Of a DNA stretch of 34,437 nucleotides, positions 21,856 through 30,255 are shown one piece after another (position 1 is the first letter of the stretch; the number at the start of each line of letters is the position of its first letter). Below the pieces are notes generated by a model that worked only from the letters and a program-made list of their open reading frames with translations, was not told the DNA's origin and searched no databases. Source of the stretch: Actinomadura meyerae (GTDB lineage Bacteria > Actinomycetota > Actinomycetes > Streptosporangiales > Streptosporangiaceae); NCBI RefSeq assembly GCF_900188445.1, contig NZ_FZOR01000064.1:1-34437 (forward strand), read 5' to 3'. Position numbers and translations under genes: made by a program.

Positions 21856-24071
21856 GCCGTCAGGCTCGGGAGGAGGGCGATGAGTTCGCGGCGCTCCTCC
21901 TTGTCCTGGCGCACCTGCCGGCCGTAAACGCCGACACCCGGGATCGCGGCGTCGCCGTCGATCAGCGCGCGCAGGTCCGGGACGAGCGGGGCCGCGTCCG
22001 TGCCGAGCTCGCGCAGCATCGCCGTGAGCCACGGACCGCCGCCCAAGGTGGAGAGGTTGCGGCGGACGGCGTCCACGAGCGGGACGGAGTCGCCGGTGAT
22101 GCGGCGGATCGCCAGCGCGGCGGCGGTGTCGGTGAACCAGTCGCCGAGGAGCTTGCGCAGGCGCGGGAGGAGCGGTTCGGCGTCGGGCCCGACCAGTCCG
22201 GCGAGATCGGCCGCGTCCCTGGTGTGGCGCCCCCTGTCGATCGCGTCGGCGGCGGCCTCCAGCGCGGCGGCCCTGTCGCTGTCCCCGGCCTTGTCGCCGG
22301 CGCGCAGCAGCAGCCGCGCCGCCTCCAGCCGCTGCCTGATGGCGGACGGTTCGTCTTCCGTAGCCGTGTAGGCAAGCGCGCGCAGGGCGGCGAGGACATC
22401 GTCAAGCGGCACATCGTTATCGACGGCCGTCTGCGCGGCCAGCACTGGATCGGTCGTCGCGGCTTCGGCGATGCAGGCGGCCAGTTGGGCGGTGTCGCCG
22501 GTGATCGCGACGACGGCCCGCGCGCAGTCGAGGCGCAGCCGCCAGGACGCGTCCGGGTCGTCGCGGGTCGAGGCCAGCGCGGGCACCGCCGCCGGCGCCG
22601 CGGAACCGATCGCCGCCAGGGCCCGGACCGAACACCCATTGTCGTGCGGGACGAGCCGGACGAGCTCGGGCACCGCCTCCGCCGCGTCGGGGCCCCAGCG
22701 GTGCAGCAGCCGGGTCAGGCCGTTCACCTCGTTGTGCCGGCGCATCCTGCCGAGGTAGGCGTCGTACCCGCCGGAGTCCGTGCTACCGCCGGACTCTGTG
22801 TTACCGCCGGACTCTGTGTTACCGCCGGACTCTGTGTTACCGCCGGAGTCCGCGGGCTCGCCGAGAGGGATCGCCGCCAGCCGCCGCCGTGTCGCGGCGA
22901 GGAGTTCGGTGTCGGCGGGCACACCGGTGTCGATGAGCAGCTCCATGGCGTCGGTGGTCACCGTGCCGGCGCCGAGAGCGACGAGGAACGGCTCGCGCCA
23001 GCGGGGGTCGCCGAGTTCGATCAGCGTCTCCAGGGCCGCGTCGAAGACCCGGGCTTCGGGCGAGCCGGTGTCCGCGGGCGGTCCGGCGGCGACGATCCCG
23101 GCCAGGGCGTCGGCGGTCTGCACGGCGGCCTCGCGCACGTCGCGGATCGCGGTCGCCGCCGCGACGCGGACATCGAGGTCGGGGTGCCGGAGGCCCGCCC
23201 TCAGCACCGGCACCATCTCGGCGCGGGCCCGGCGCGACCGCACGCAGCGCTGGTAGGCGGCATCGACGGCCGTCCGCGCGGAGTCGGCGGGCCCCCGGTC
23301 GAGCAGGGTGCGGGCCAGGACGACGAACGACGCGCCGTCAATGTGGTCGGCGATGTCGTCGAAGGGGTCGTCCGCCCAGATCCAGCCGTGCAGCGGCTCG
23401 CCCTCCATCCAGCACTCGGCGGCCGCCTCCGAGGCGGCGTCCGGCCAGGGAAGGTCGTTGTCGGCGATCGCCCACAGTGCTCCGGCGCGGGCGGCGGTGG
23501 AGCCTCCCGCCGCCTCGTCGGCCAGCCAGTCCGCGCTGCCCTGCGGGTCGAGGCGGCCGGCTGCGGCGAGCAGGCCCGCCACCACGCGCGGCGACCGCTC
23601 CTTCGCCCGGCGCGCCCGGAGCGCGGGCAGCACCTCGGCGGCGCACGAGTCCGGAAGGTTGCCGAGCAAGGAGGTGGCGTAGTGCCGGATGTCGTCGTTG
23701 GGGTCGTCCAGCAGCGGGATCAGCAGCGGAGCCTCGCGGGCCAGGGCGGCGCGGACGTCCGCTAGGATCTCCGGGGCCGCGTCATCGGTGTCGGCGATCG
23801 CGCTGAGCAGGCCCACCAGCTTGTGGCGCCTGCGCGTGGCGGGATCGGCGGCGAGGCGGGCGACGAACGGTATGGCCCGCGGCGTCGCCGAGTACAGCGT
23901 GCCCTGGTGGTAGATGCTGCTGAACAGGTGCTCGGTCGCCTCACCGGCCCGCTCGTCATCGTCACCGACCGCATCGCGCAGCGTCTGCGGGAAGTCATCC
24001 GCCGGCCCGTAGGCGTGACCGAGCGACGCCCAGTCGATGTCGTCCATGCCGTCAAGCCCGGTGGCCGCCAT
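21852..24071 (-). CDS. HEAT-repeat protein
   Basis: 739 aa built of helical pairs with the HEAT/PBS-lyase look: LLIPLLDDPNDDIRHYATSL, EVLPALRARRAKERSPRVVA, MVPVLRAGLRHPDLDVRVAA and PAAVPALASTRDDPDASWRL. Such solenoids are binding scaffolds; no catalytic domain is visible. ATG 24071 has GGGAGAG six bases upstream and is preferred over the upstream GTG at 24125. A Gly/Ser/Asn/Thr/Glu insertion encoded by 18-bp repeats (22768-22857) lies in the middle. It follows the coiled-coil gene by 69 bp, so the two may be one transcript. The stop is 3' to 3' with the HXXEE gene. Function not known. Confidence 0.82.
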   Translation of the reverse strand: MAATGLDGMDDIDWASLGHAYGPADDFPQTLRDAVGDDDERAGEATEHLFSSIYHQGTLYSATPRAIPFVARLAADPATRRRHKLVGLLSAIADTDDAAPEILADVRAALAREAPLLIPLLDDPNDDIRHYATSLLGNLPDSCAAEVLPALRARRAKERSPRVVAGLLAAAGRLDPQGSADWLADEAAGGSTAARAGALWAIADNDLPWPDAASEAAAECWMEGEPLHGWIWADDPFDDIADHIDGASFVVLARTLLDRGPADSARTAVDAAYQRCVRSRRARAEMVPVLRAGLRHPDLDVRVAAATAIRDVREAAVQTADALAGIVAAGPPADTGSPEARVFDAALETLIELGDPRWREPFLVALGAGTVTTDAMELLIDTGVPADTELLAATRRRLAAIPLGEPADSGGNTESGGNTESGGNTESGGSTDSGGYDAYLGRMRRHNEVNGLTRLLHRWGPDAAEAVPELVRLVPHDNGCSVRALAAIGSAAPAAVPALASTRDDPDASWRLRLDCARAVVAITGDTAQLAACIAEAATTDPVLAAQTAVDNDVPLDDVLAALRALAYTATEDEPSAIRQRLEAARLLLRAGDKAGDSDRAAALEAAADAIDRGRHTRDAADLAGLVGPDAEPLLPRLRKLLGDWFTDTAAALAIRRITGDSVPLVDAVRRNLSTLGGGPWLTAMLRELGTDAAPLVPDLRALIDGDAAIPGVGVYGRQVRQDKEERRELIALLPSLTA
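22768..22857 (-). repeat. 18-bp tandem repeats inside the HEAT gene
   Basis: Units start at 22768, 22786, 22804, 22822 and 22840; the three middle ones are identical and the outer two diverged. They encode SGGNTE-like steps on the minus strand, a flexible linker within the solenoid. The unit length equals that of the unrelated repeat at 4528. Confidence 0.93.
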
Positions 24072-24140
24072 TGCTCTCCCGCCCGTCGACTGATCGCCGG
24101 TCACCCTAGCCGCGGGCGGTGACATCGCGCCCGCCGGACG

Positions 24141-24908
24141 TCAGGGGGCGGACGGCGGGCCGAGGCGGGTGCCCGCGTCGGCGGCCCGGCGCAGCGCGGC
24201 CTCGATCTCCGACGCGTCCTCGGCCAGTTCCTCGATCCGCTCGGTCGCGAGCTCGTGCGCGGCGGTGCGGGCCAGCAGTTCCTCGTACGCCTCGTTCCGC
24301 CGTTGCAGTTCCGCCATCTCGGCGCCGCGGTCGGGCGGCGGCAGCGTCCGGCGCCGCTGCCTCCGGTAGACGGCATCGGCCGCCGCCGTCCGCGCGGCGT
24401 ACTCCTCCAGCGCCTCGATCCGTGCGGTCACCGCCGCCACGGAGCGTCGCAGGGCGTCCCGCTGCGGAGCGAACCGAGACTTCTCGAGCGGGGTCAGATC
24501 GGACTCGCGGAGGGCCCGCTGCTCCTCCCGCATCCGGGAATGGGTCACGAGCGTCTGGGCGATGTCCCATTCCTCGGCGGGGAGGGTGAGCGCGTTGTCC
24601 ATGCCGTCGAGGAGCCCGGCCTTGTTCACCTCCGACTCCAGGACCGCGCCGATCGCGTCCTGCGCCCTGCAGAGGAGGATCTTGGCGTCGGGGTCGAGGT
24701 CGGCGGCCACGATGTAGCGGCCGTGCAGCCTGCGGGCGAGGCGGGCGGCGGCACCGCCGATGAGCCCGTGCAACCGGCCGGGAGGCGGACTGGTCCCCGG
24801 CGGCAGGACGTCCTGGCTCTCCCGTAGCCTCCGCCGCTCGTCCTCGGAGAGGGCCGGATCGACGGCGACCCGCGGATGCGCCGAGTCGGGCAGGTGCGAC
24901 AGCGACAT
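24141..24908 (-). CDS. Coiled-coil protein of unknown function
   Basis: 255 aa. The start ATG 24908 is chosen because MSLSHLPDSAHPRVAVDPAL looks like a real N-terminus; no strong ribosome binding site is visible. From about 130 to 245 the chain is heptad-rich and charged (RMREEQRALRESDLTPLEKS, VTARIEALEEYAARTAAADA, AEMAELQRRNEAYEELLART and ERIEELAEDASEIEAALRRA), typical of a long coiled coil. No enzymatic motif or membrane helix. It precedes the HEAT gene on the same strand, so the two may work together as structural partners; this is a context guess. Confidence 0.68.
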   Translation of the reverse strand: MSLSHLPDSAHPRVAVDPALSEDERRRLRESQDVLPPGTSPPPGRLHGLIGGAAARLARRLHGRYIVAADLDPDAKILLCRAQDAIGAVLESEVNKAGLLDGMDNALTLPAEEWDIAQTLVTHSRMREEQRALRESDLTPLEKSRFAPQRDALRRSVAAVTARIEALEEYAARTAAADAVYRRQRRRTLPPPDRGAEMAELQRRNEAYEELLARTAAHELATERIEELAEDASEIEAALRRAADAGTRLGPPSAP

Positions 24909-24992
24909 GCCCGGGGATTTTAGAAGTCTTGTTCTGGACGTCCCGCTCCGGCGGCCCGCCGCCCTTTCCACCGGGCGGCGGGTCGGGACGGA

Positions 24993-25622
24993 TCAGCAGG
25001 TGCCGAGCATCGAGGTGAGGGCGCTCTTCTCGGCACTGTCGACGGTGAGGTCGTAGTACCACTTCACCTGGATCCAGGCACGGGCGTAGGTGCAACGGAA
25101 CGCGGCGCGCGGCGGCTGCCACTCGGCCGGGTCCTTGTCGCTCTTGCTCTGGTTGACGTTGTCGGTCACGGCCCACAGCTCGGGGCCGCCGAGGTCGTTG
25201 GCGTAGGACTGGCGGCGGGACGTCGTCCAGGCCCAGGCACCGGACGCCCACGCCTCGGCGAGCGGCACCATGTGGTCGATGTCGAGGTCGGACGCGGCGG
25301 TCCAGGTGGCGCCGTCGTAGGGCGAGTACCAGGAGCCGGACGTCGCGGCGCAGGACGAGTTGGTGACGACGTTCGTGCCGTCCCGCTTGAGGACGGTCTC
25401 GCGGGTGTTGCACGCGCCGGAGATCGTGATCCAGTGCGGGAACAGGTCCCGGTCGTAGGTGCTCTGGTGCGACTCGGCGGCGACGGTGAGGGACGCCAGC
25501 CGGCTCGCGGCGGTGGCGGCGGACGGGATGTTGGGCGGGGTCGCGGACGCCGGCGCGTCCAGGACGGCGATCAGCGCCGCGGCCAGCACGGCCGGGAGCA
25601 GATACGGCAGGAGTCGTCGCAT
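24993..25622 (-). CDS. Secreted HNH-family endonuclease (DUF1524/GmrSD-like)
   Basis: 209 aa from ATG 25622 with GAAGGG 8 nt upstream. A signal peptide (LLPYLLPAVLAAALIAVLDA to ASA, residues 4-27) is followed by the nuclease core: LDIDHMVPLAEAWASGA with H117 as probable general base, then NDLGGPELWAVTDNVNQSKS and DKDPAEWQPPR, the pattern of extracellular DUF1524 nucleases. Four Cys (71, 91, 177, 209) can form disulfides, fitting an exported protein. It would degrade extracellular DNA for nutrients or as a competition factor. Transcription probably starts in the AT-rich stretch around 25713-25735. Confidence 0.88.
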   Translation of the reverse strand: MRRLLPYLLPAVLAAALIAVLDAPASATPPNIPSAATAASRLASLTVAAESHQSTYDRDLFPHWITISGACNTRETVLKRDGTNVVTNSSCAATSGSWYSPYDGATWTAASDLDIDHMVPLAEAWASGAWAWTTSRRQSYANDLGGPELWAVTDNVNQSKSDKDPAEWQPPRAAFRCTYARAWIQVKWYYDLTVDSAEKSALTSMLGTC

Positions 25623-26037
25623 CGGGGGAGCCCTTCCGCGGCCGCTCCCGGCCGGGGCGGGGGGCGCCCCGAGGGGGATCGGGAACGGCGGCACTGCGAC
25701 GGTGACATTTCGGGCAATTGCCTTAAATATCACGCTTTGCCCACACGCGACCCTGCCCTTGGTCGCAACCTGCCAGGGCCTCTCCGCGGCGAGCACGCGC
25801 CGACGGAGCTCCGCGCCCCGCGGGCCGCCGAGGAGCATCGCCGGCCGGAGGTGCTGCCGGAGGCTGTTCGGTGAGGCGGCGCGCACGGCCCCCACCGCAT
25901 GCACATCGGCCACCCGAGAGTCACCGCGGCACCCGGCATGACGCCCTGACGAGCGGGAATTCAGAGTGAGCGGGTCTCCTGCCTGCACGATTCGGTCGTC
26001 TTGGGGCAGGAGGCCCGCCACTCCGTCATTTCAGGCG
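25623..26037. other. 415-bp intergenic region
   Basis: No convincing gene. It contains the AT-rich palindrome at 25713-25722, probably the promoter area of the nuclease gene. The rest (25740-26030) has arginine-rich frames with no recognisable content. Confidence 0.6.
25713..25722. promoter_or_regulatory. Palindrome GGCAATTGCC beside an AT-rich block
   Basis: A perfect 10-bp palindrome abuts TTAAATATCACG, the most AT-rich spot nearby, about 90 bp before the nuclease start on the minus strand. It may be part of that promoter or an operator. Weak evidence. Confidence 0.35.
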
Positions 26038-26178
26038 TCAGTGACGCCGCAGGATCTCCCAGAAATGGTCGATGAACATCGCCAGGGCGAAACGAACGAA
26101 CTCCAGCCCGACGCGAATCCTCCAGTAACGCTCTTCTGCCGGGCAACCCTCATGTTCGCGAGGGGGACGGTCGGTCAT
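26038..26178 (-). CDS. 46-aa amphipathic/hydrophobic small protein
   Basis: The start ATG 26178 has GAAAGGA 9 nt upstream, a good site. The product is charged at first (TDRPPREHEG) and then has the helix YWRIRVGLEFVRFALAMFID ending HFWEILRRH, which could be a short membrane-associated or amphipathic helix. No family recognised. It diverges from the receptor-regulator gene at 26476. Confidence 0.55.
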   Translation of the reverse strand: MTDRPPREHEGCPAEERYWRIRVGLEFVRFALAMFIDHFWEILRRH

Positions 26179-26475
26179 GACGACATTTCCTTTCGTGGAT
26201 CCGGGCGCTCTTCCATGCATGTGGGAGCCGGATGAACCGCGCAGCTCGAAATCATCAGAGCACCTGATTCCACTGGCCGACGACCAGCGGGACATCTCCG
26301 GCAGAACCTGGATCGACGCCTGGGCTCACCTGCGCAGCGTCTCGGCGGAACTCGTCCGTCTCTGGATCCGGACCGGTCGATTCGGCGACTTGGGCAGCGC
26401 CGTGCGCTGCGGTTCTCTACGCTTTCGGATGCACTTGGACACTCTCAGATGCGATCAGACGCGAAGGCACCGGCC

Positions 26476-28326
26476 ATGCTCCCTCCCCCGGAAGTCCCGA
26501 ACCTCCACAAAGTGAAAACTCTGAACGATTTGCGCGACAAGCTGCGGGAACTTTACGATTTGTCCGGGTTGAGCTACCACCAGATCGAGGCGAACGCCAA
26601 GAAGGCCGGAACGTACGTCCCCAGAGCCACCGCCCATGCGATGGTCAGGGGGAACAGCGCGATCAAGAAGGAGCCGCTGAGCGCGTTCGTCCTGGCTTGC
26701 GGAGTCTCCGAGAAACATCACCTTGAGTGGATCCAGGCGTGGGAGCGCGTCAAGGTGGGGGCACCGCCAGAAGAGGCCGGTTCATCGACCGGCGAAACAG
26801 AAACGAGCGAGCCGCGCCGGACCGGAAGGATCAGGTGGAAGAAGCCGGACTGGCGCTCGCGACCGGCGGCCATCGCGATCGGCGCCACGCTCATCGCCGC
26901 CGTCGTGTTCACCGTCCTGCTCCGGACGAGCGGGCATTGCGGCGACCATGAGCATCTGGAATGGACGGATCGGCAATGCGTCGGGGTCGCCGTTCCCAAG
27001 AAGTCGGCTGATCCCGGCGTCTTCGGACCCAAGCTGGAATCGGTCATGCAGCTCATCGGGGAGCAGAACGACATCGCCACCAAGGACGGGCCGGGCACCT
27101 ACGCCACCGTGGCCTTCATGGCGCCCCTGACCGCCGCCGACCCCGACACCCCGCTGGACCCCCGTACGGTCCCCCAACTGCGGGGGGCCTACATGGCCCA
27201 GATCAGGGCCAACAACGACCCCGGCAAACGTCCCAAGATCCGGCTGGTGGTGGCCAACCAAGGGGCCAACGAAATCCACTGGGAGGAGGCCGTCCGCCCG
27301 CTGGAGAAGATGACGGACCCCGAGGGCACCGACCACCTGCTCGCGGTCACCGGCCTGGGTCTCAGCCAGGACGAGACCGCGAAGGCGACCCAGTGGCTGG
27401 CCAAGCGTGACATCCCCATGGTCGGCGACATCATCACCGCCGACCACTTCACCAAGATCGCCAACAGTGCCGAGGCGGGAAAGGGCATGTGCCTGGCCCG
27501 GGTGGCCATCAGCAACACCGAGCAGCTCAACGCCATCGCGAAGCAGCTGAAGCCGGCCCCGGCCACCGCGGCGCTGGTCAGCGTCAGCAACACCAGCGCC
27601 GGCACCGCCGACACCTACGCCCGCTCCCTCGCCGAGACCTTCCAGAGGCATCGCAAGCAGCAGCACCTCAAGGCGGCCAGCTACTACCCCTACGCCCCAC
27701 GCGGCGGCTCCCAGGCGCTGGACACCATCGCCCAGCAACTGGGCAAGACCGAACTCGTCTACTTCAGCGGACGCGCCAAGAACCTCAAGGACTTCCTGCG
27801 CGCCCTGCACAACCGGCCCGAACGCGCCCACCCCATCACCGTCGTCACCGGGTCCGACGGCGCACTACTGCAACGCTCCGCCAGCCCCGACCTCTACAGC
27901 GGGCATCCCCCGATCCTGGGCGACCCCGCCGTCCCCATCGAAGTGGTCTACACCCCGCTCGCCGACCCCATCCAGCTGAAGGCCCACGCCGGCCAGAACC
28001 TCTACGAAGCCTTCGAGACCGCGTATACCAAGGCTCGGTTCCCGATCTCCGACCTGGACACCGGATGGGCCATCACCGCCCACGACGCCGTCCAGACGGC
28101 CGTCACCGCCATCCGCAAAGCCGTCGAGAACGTCACCACTCCCCGCGCCCTGCCCAACCTGTTCGGCGTCTGCAACCAGCTCGGCCTGCTCAAGGACACG
28201 GGGATCAACGGAGCCAGCGGCTACTTCAGCATCGACCCCACCACGGGCGACCGCATCAACCGCAACGTTCCCCCGGAACCCGTCACCCTCCCCCGCAGCC
28301 CCCTGACCTCGGGATCGGCGTCGTGA
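26476..28326 (+). CDS. Membrane receptor-regulator: HTH, one TM helix and periplasmic-binding domain
   Basis: 616 aa from ATG 26476 (GAAGG about 9 nt upstream). Residues about 14-90 look like the cytoplasmic HTH found in actinobacterial XRE-like proteins (LNDLRDKLRELYDLSGLSYH, RATAHAMVRGNSAI, FVLACGVSEKHHLEWIQAW). A single TM helix spans AAIAIGATLIAAVVFTVLL (131-149). The extracellular part has two Cys (155, 168) and then a type-I periplasmic-binding fold (about 172-610: YATVAFMAPL, LRGAYMAQIRANND, IRLVVANQG, GTDHLLAVTGLGLSQDE, MVGDIITADH, LVYFSGRAKNLKDFL). This suggests direct signalling from an outside ligand to DNA or a protein partner without a kinase. The order HTH-TM-PBP is unusual. Ligand unknown. 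Convergent with the frameshifted gene at 28357. Confidence 0.8.
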   Translation: MLPPPEVPNLHKVKTLNDLRDKLRELYDLSGLSYHQIEANAKKAGTYVPRATAHAMVRGNSAIKKEPLSAFVLACGVSEKHHLEWIQAWERVKVGAPPEEAGSSTGETETSEPRRTGRIRWKKPDWRSRPAAIAIGATLIAAVVFTVLLRTSGHCGDHEHLEWTDRQCVGVAVPKKSADPGVFGPKLESVMQLIGEQNDIATKDGPGTYATVAFMAPLTAADPDTPLDPRTVPQLRGAYMAQIRANNDPGKRPKIRLVVANQGANEIHWEEAVRPLEKMTDPEGTDHLLAVTGLGLSQDETAKATQWLAKRDIPMVGDIITADHFTKIANSAEAGKGMCLARVAISNTEQLNAIAKQLKPAPATAALVSVSNTSAGTADTYARSLAETFQRHRKQQHLKAASYYPYAPRGGSQALDTIAQQLGKTELVYFSGRAKNLKDFLRALHNRPERAHPITVVTGSDGALLQRSASPDLYSGHPPILGDPAVPIEVVYTPLADPIQLKAHAGQNLYEAFETAYTKARFPISDLDTGWAITAHDAVQTAVTAIRKAVENVTTPRALPNLFGVCNQLGLLKDTGINGASGYFSIDPTTGDRINRNVPPEPVTLPRSPLTSGSAS

Positions 28327-28356
28327 GCTTGGAGCCGTCACCTCACTCCGCACGGA

Positions 28357-29426
28357 TCAGGCGTCCACCACACGGTCGATCTTCCACTTGCCGTCCTCGC
28401 GGACCACGGTGACCTTGAGCGCACAGGCGCCGTCCGGGGGAACGCTCGCCCCGATGCTGGACGCGCAGGCGGCGCAATCGTCCGGAACCTGTCGTCGCCG
28501 GTGGGGACCATGACCGTGGCTGGAGCCGGGTCGGGGTCTGTGACGTTGACGAACATCAGCAGCTCGGCGGAGTCGCGCTCGCGCCGGATGATCTCAGTGC
28601 GCGCGACACTGCCGTCGGCCTGGCCGCCACGGACCCCGATCCGAGCCAGCCAGGCGGAGTATCGCCGAAAGCCGTCACCGGTCAGCCGGCGACGCCGCTC
28701 TTCCGGGGTCGGGCGCCCATCACCCGCATCGGGCGGATTCCCCAGAACCACACGCATGCTGCTTGTGATCTCGCGCCTGAACAGCATGTCGTCCGTGGGC
28801 TTACCCTTACTGGACGTGAGCACGAGCCAGGTGGCGACGGAGCCCGGATACAGGTTCAAGTAGTCGAAACGCCATCCCTCTGGTGTGAGCACCATCTGAA
28901 CGTCGTAGCGGCGTACGGTCGGCACCGGTGCACCGTCCCGTCCGGCGGTCGTACCACGGACCACGGCCATCGCGAACGCCCAATCAGCACCCGCGTCCCG
29001 GTCGCCCGCGCTCCGATGCCCGCGTCCGCTGGCCCTGAGCAGGAACGTGGACACCCGCGCTCCCGCCAATCTGTCCCGCGGGTGCGCCATCGAGCGCTTC
29101 TCGTCCCCGACCAAGTCGTTCCGCAGCGAGTCAGTGGCGATGGAGTCGGCGATGCGCCGAAGCTCTCCGGGCCGCGTGAGGTCCGCAGTGTTCAGGGCGA
29201 GCAGTTGACGCGTGCCCCACTCGGTGGCCCGCGCCCGCTCGTCCGAGCCGAGCCCGTGCCGGGCGGAAATGCCGCCCCCTTCCCGGGGCCGACCGAGGTC
29301 AGGGGCGAGCACCGCCAACGCAACGGAGACGGCCAGCGTCACGAGACCGGCGACCCCGGCGGCCCGCTCCCACTCGGCCATTCGCTTCCCGCGCACGCGC
29401 ACGTGACGCTCCTCCTGGGTGCTCAC
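28357..29426 (-). pseudogene. Membrane-anchored protein gene with an apparent 1-nt frameshift near its end
   Basis: From GTG 29426 the frame encodes a short cytoplasmic part, one TM helix (VAGLVTLAVSVALAVLAPDL), and an extracellular domain ending ATVMVPTGDD; the open frame then runs on to 28338 as arginine-rich nonsense. Moving to the frame that ends at TGA 28359-28357 gives a sensible ending: DDCAACASSIGASVPPDG, then CALKVTVVREDGKWKIDRVV. A one-base deletion at about 28489-28500 (within the GGCGACGACAGG run on the minus strand) explains both. It could be a sequencing error, a real mutation, or programmed shifting. The family, a TM plus NTF2-like domain type, is not named with confidence. Confidence 0.65.
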
Positions 29427-29481
29427 AGGGAACGCAACCTCTCACATGACTCCATGATCCACAACTCGGTGCGCCCGCCCG

Positions 29482-30195
29482 TCAGGGAAGCCACAGATCC
29501 GGGCCAAGGCGCTTGAGGCGCGTGCGGCGGGCCCGATAGTCCGGCATGGCCCGCTCCACGCGCCGCCAGAACCGTTCACCGTGGTCGCGCTCGTGAAGGT
29601 GCGCCACCTCGTGCGCGAGCACGTAGTCGATCAGGTCGGGCGGCAGTTGCATCGTCGCCCAGTGGATGTTCAGGCGCCCGTCCCGCGAGCAGGAGCCCCA
29701 TCGGTAGCCCAGCGGCTGCACCCTCAGCGCGGCATGCGGCGCCTGCATGCGTTCCGCCCAGGGGCGCAGGCGCCTGGGCAGCCAGTCCTGGCCGCGCCGC
29801 GTATACCAGCCGATCAGCGCCGCGGCCGGGTCATCGAGCGCGTTCCGGCGCAACTCCAGGCGCCCGTGCATCAGCCGGACGGGTGACGGCGCCGCGTCCA
29901 CGATCAGGAGCCGGTGGCTGCGGCCGAGGTAGGGGAAGCCCTCCCCGGAGACGTATTCGCGCTCCGGTCTGGCCTCGCCGAGTTCCCGGCGTTCGGCGAG
30001 CTTGCCGTACAGCCAGCGCCGCCGGCTCTTGACGATCTTCACGAGTTCGGCCCGATCGACGCCGGGTGGCACGACGGCGGTGACGGCGGCATCCCGCTCC
30101 ACTGTCAGCCGGACATGGCGACGCCGCTCACTCACCCGCACCTGTACGTCGAGATCACCGACCCTGACGATCTCGACGGCCGCCCGACCGTCCAC
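29482..30195 (-). CDS. YgjP-type M48 (DUF45) metallopeptidase
   Basis: 237 aa. The C-terminal zinc-peptidase motif is complete: DYVLAHEVAHLHERDHGERF, an HExxH with a downstream H-G-x-x-F/W as in the YgjP/DUF45 family. YRWGSCSRDGRLNIHW before it is the second family hallmark. The N-terminal part (VQVRVSERRRHVRLTVERDA...) is the usual beta domain. GTG 30195 gives the full family length; GGGAC precedes it. The gene begins 60 bp after the HsdR stop on the same strand. YgjP-like genes frequently sit beside type I restriction genes; their role there is not settled. Confidence 0.9.
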   Translation of the reverse strand: MDGRAAVEIVRVGDLDVQVRVSERRRHVRLTVERDAAVTAVVPPGVDRAELVKIVKSRRRWLYGKLAERRELGEARPEREYVSGEGFPYLGRSHRLLIVDAAPSPVRLMHGRLELRRNALDDPAAALIGWYTRRGQDWLPRRLRPWAERMQAPHAALRVQPLGYRWGSCSRDGRLNIHWATMQLPPDLIDYVLAHEVAHLHERDHGERFWRRVERAMPDYRARRTRLKRLGPDLWLP

Positions 30196-30255
30196 GGGTC
30201 CCAGCTTGCCACCGGACGCCGACGTTCCCGCGACCGGCGCACCGGGACATCGCCG

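Noticed and set aside
26177..26515. 112-aa plus-strand frame ahead of the receptor gene
   Set aside because: It overlaps the small minus-strand gene start and runs into the HTH gene in another frame; no domain or ribosome binding site is evident.
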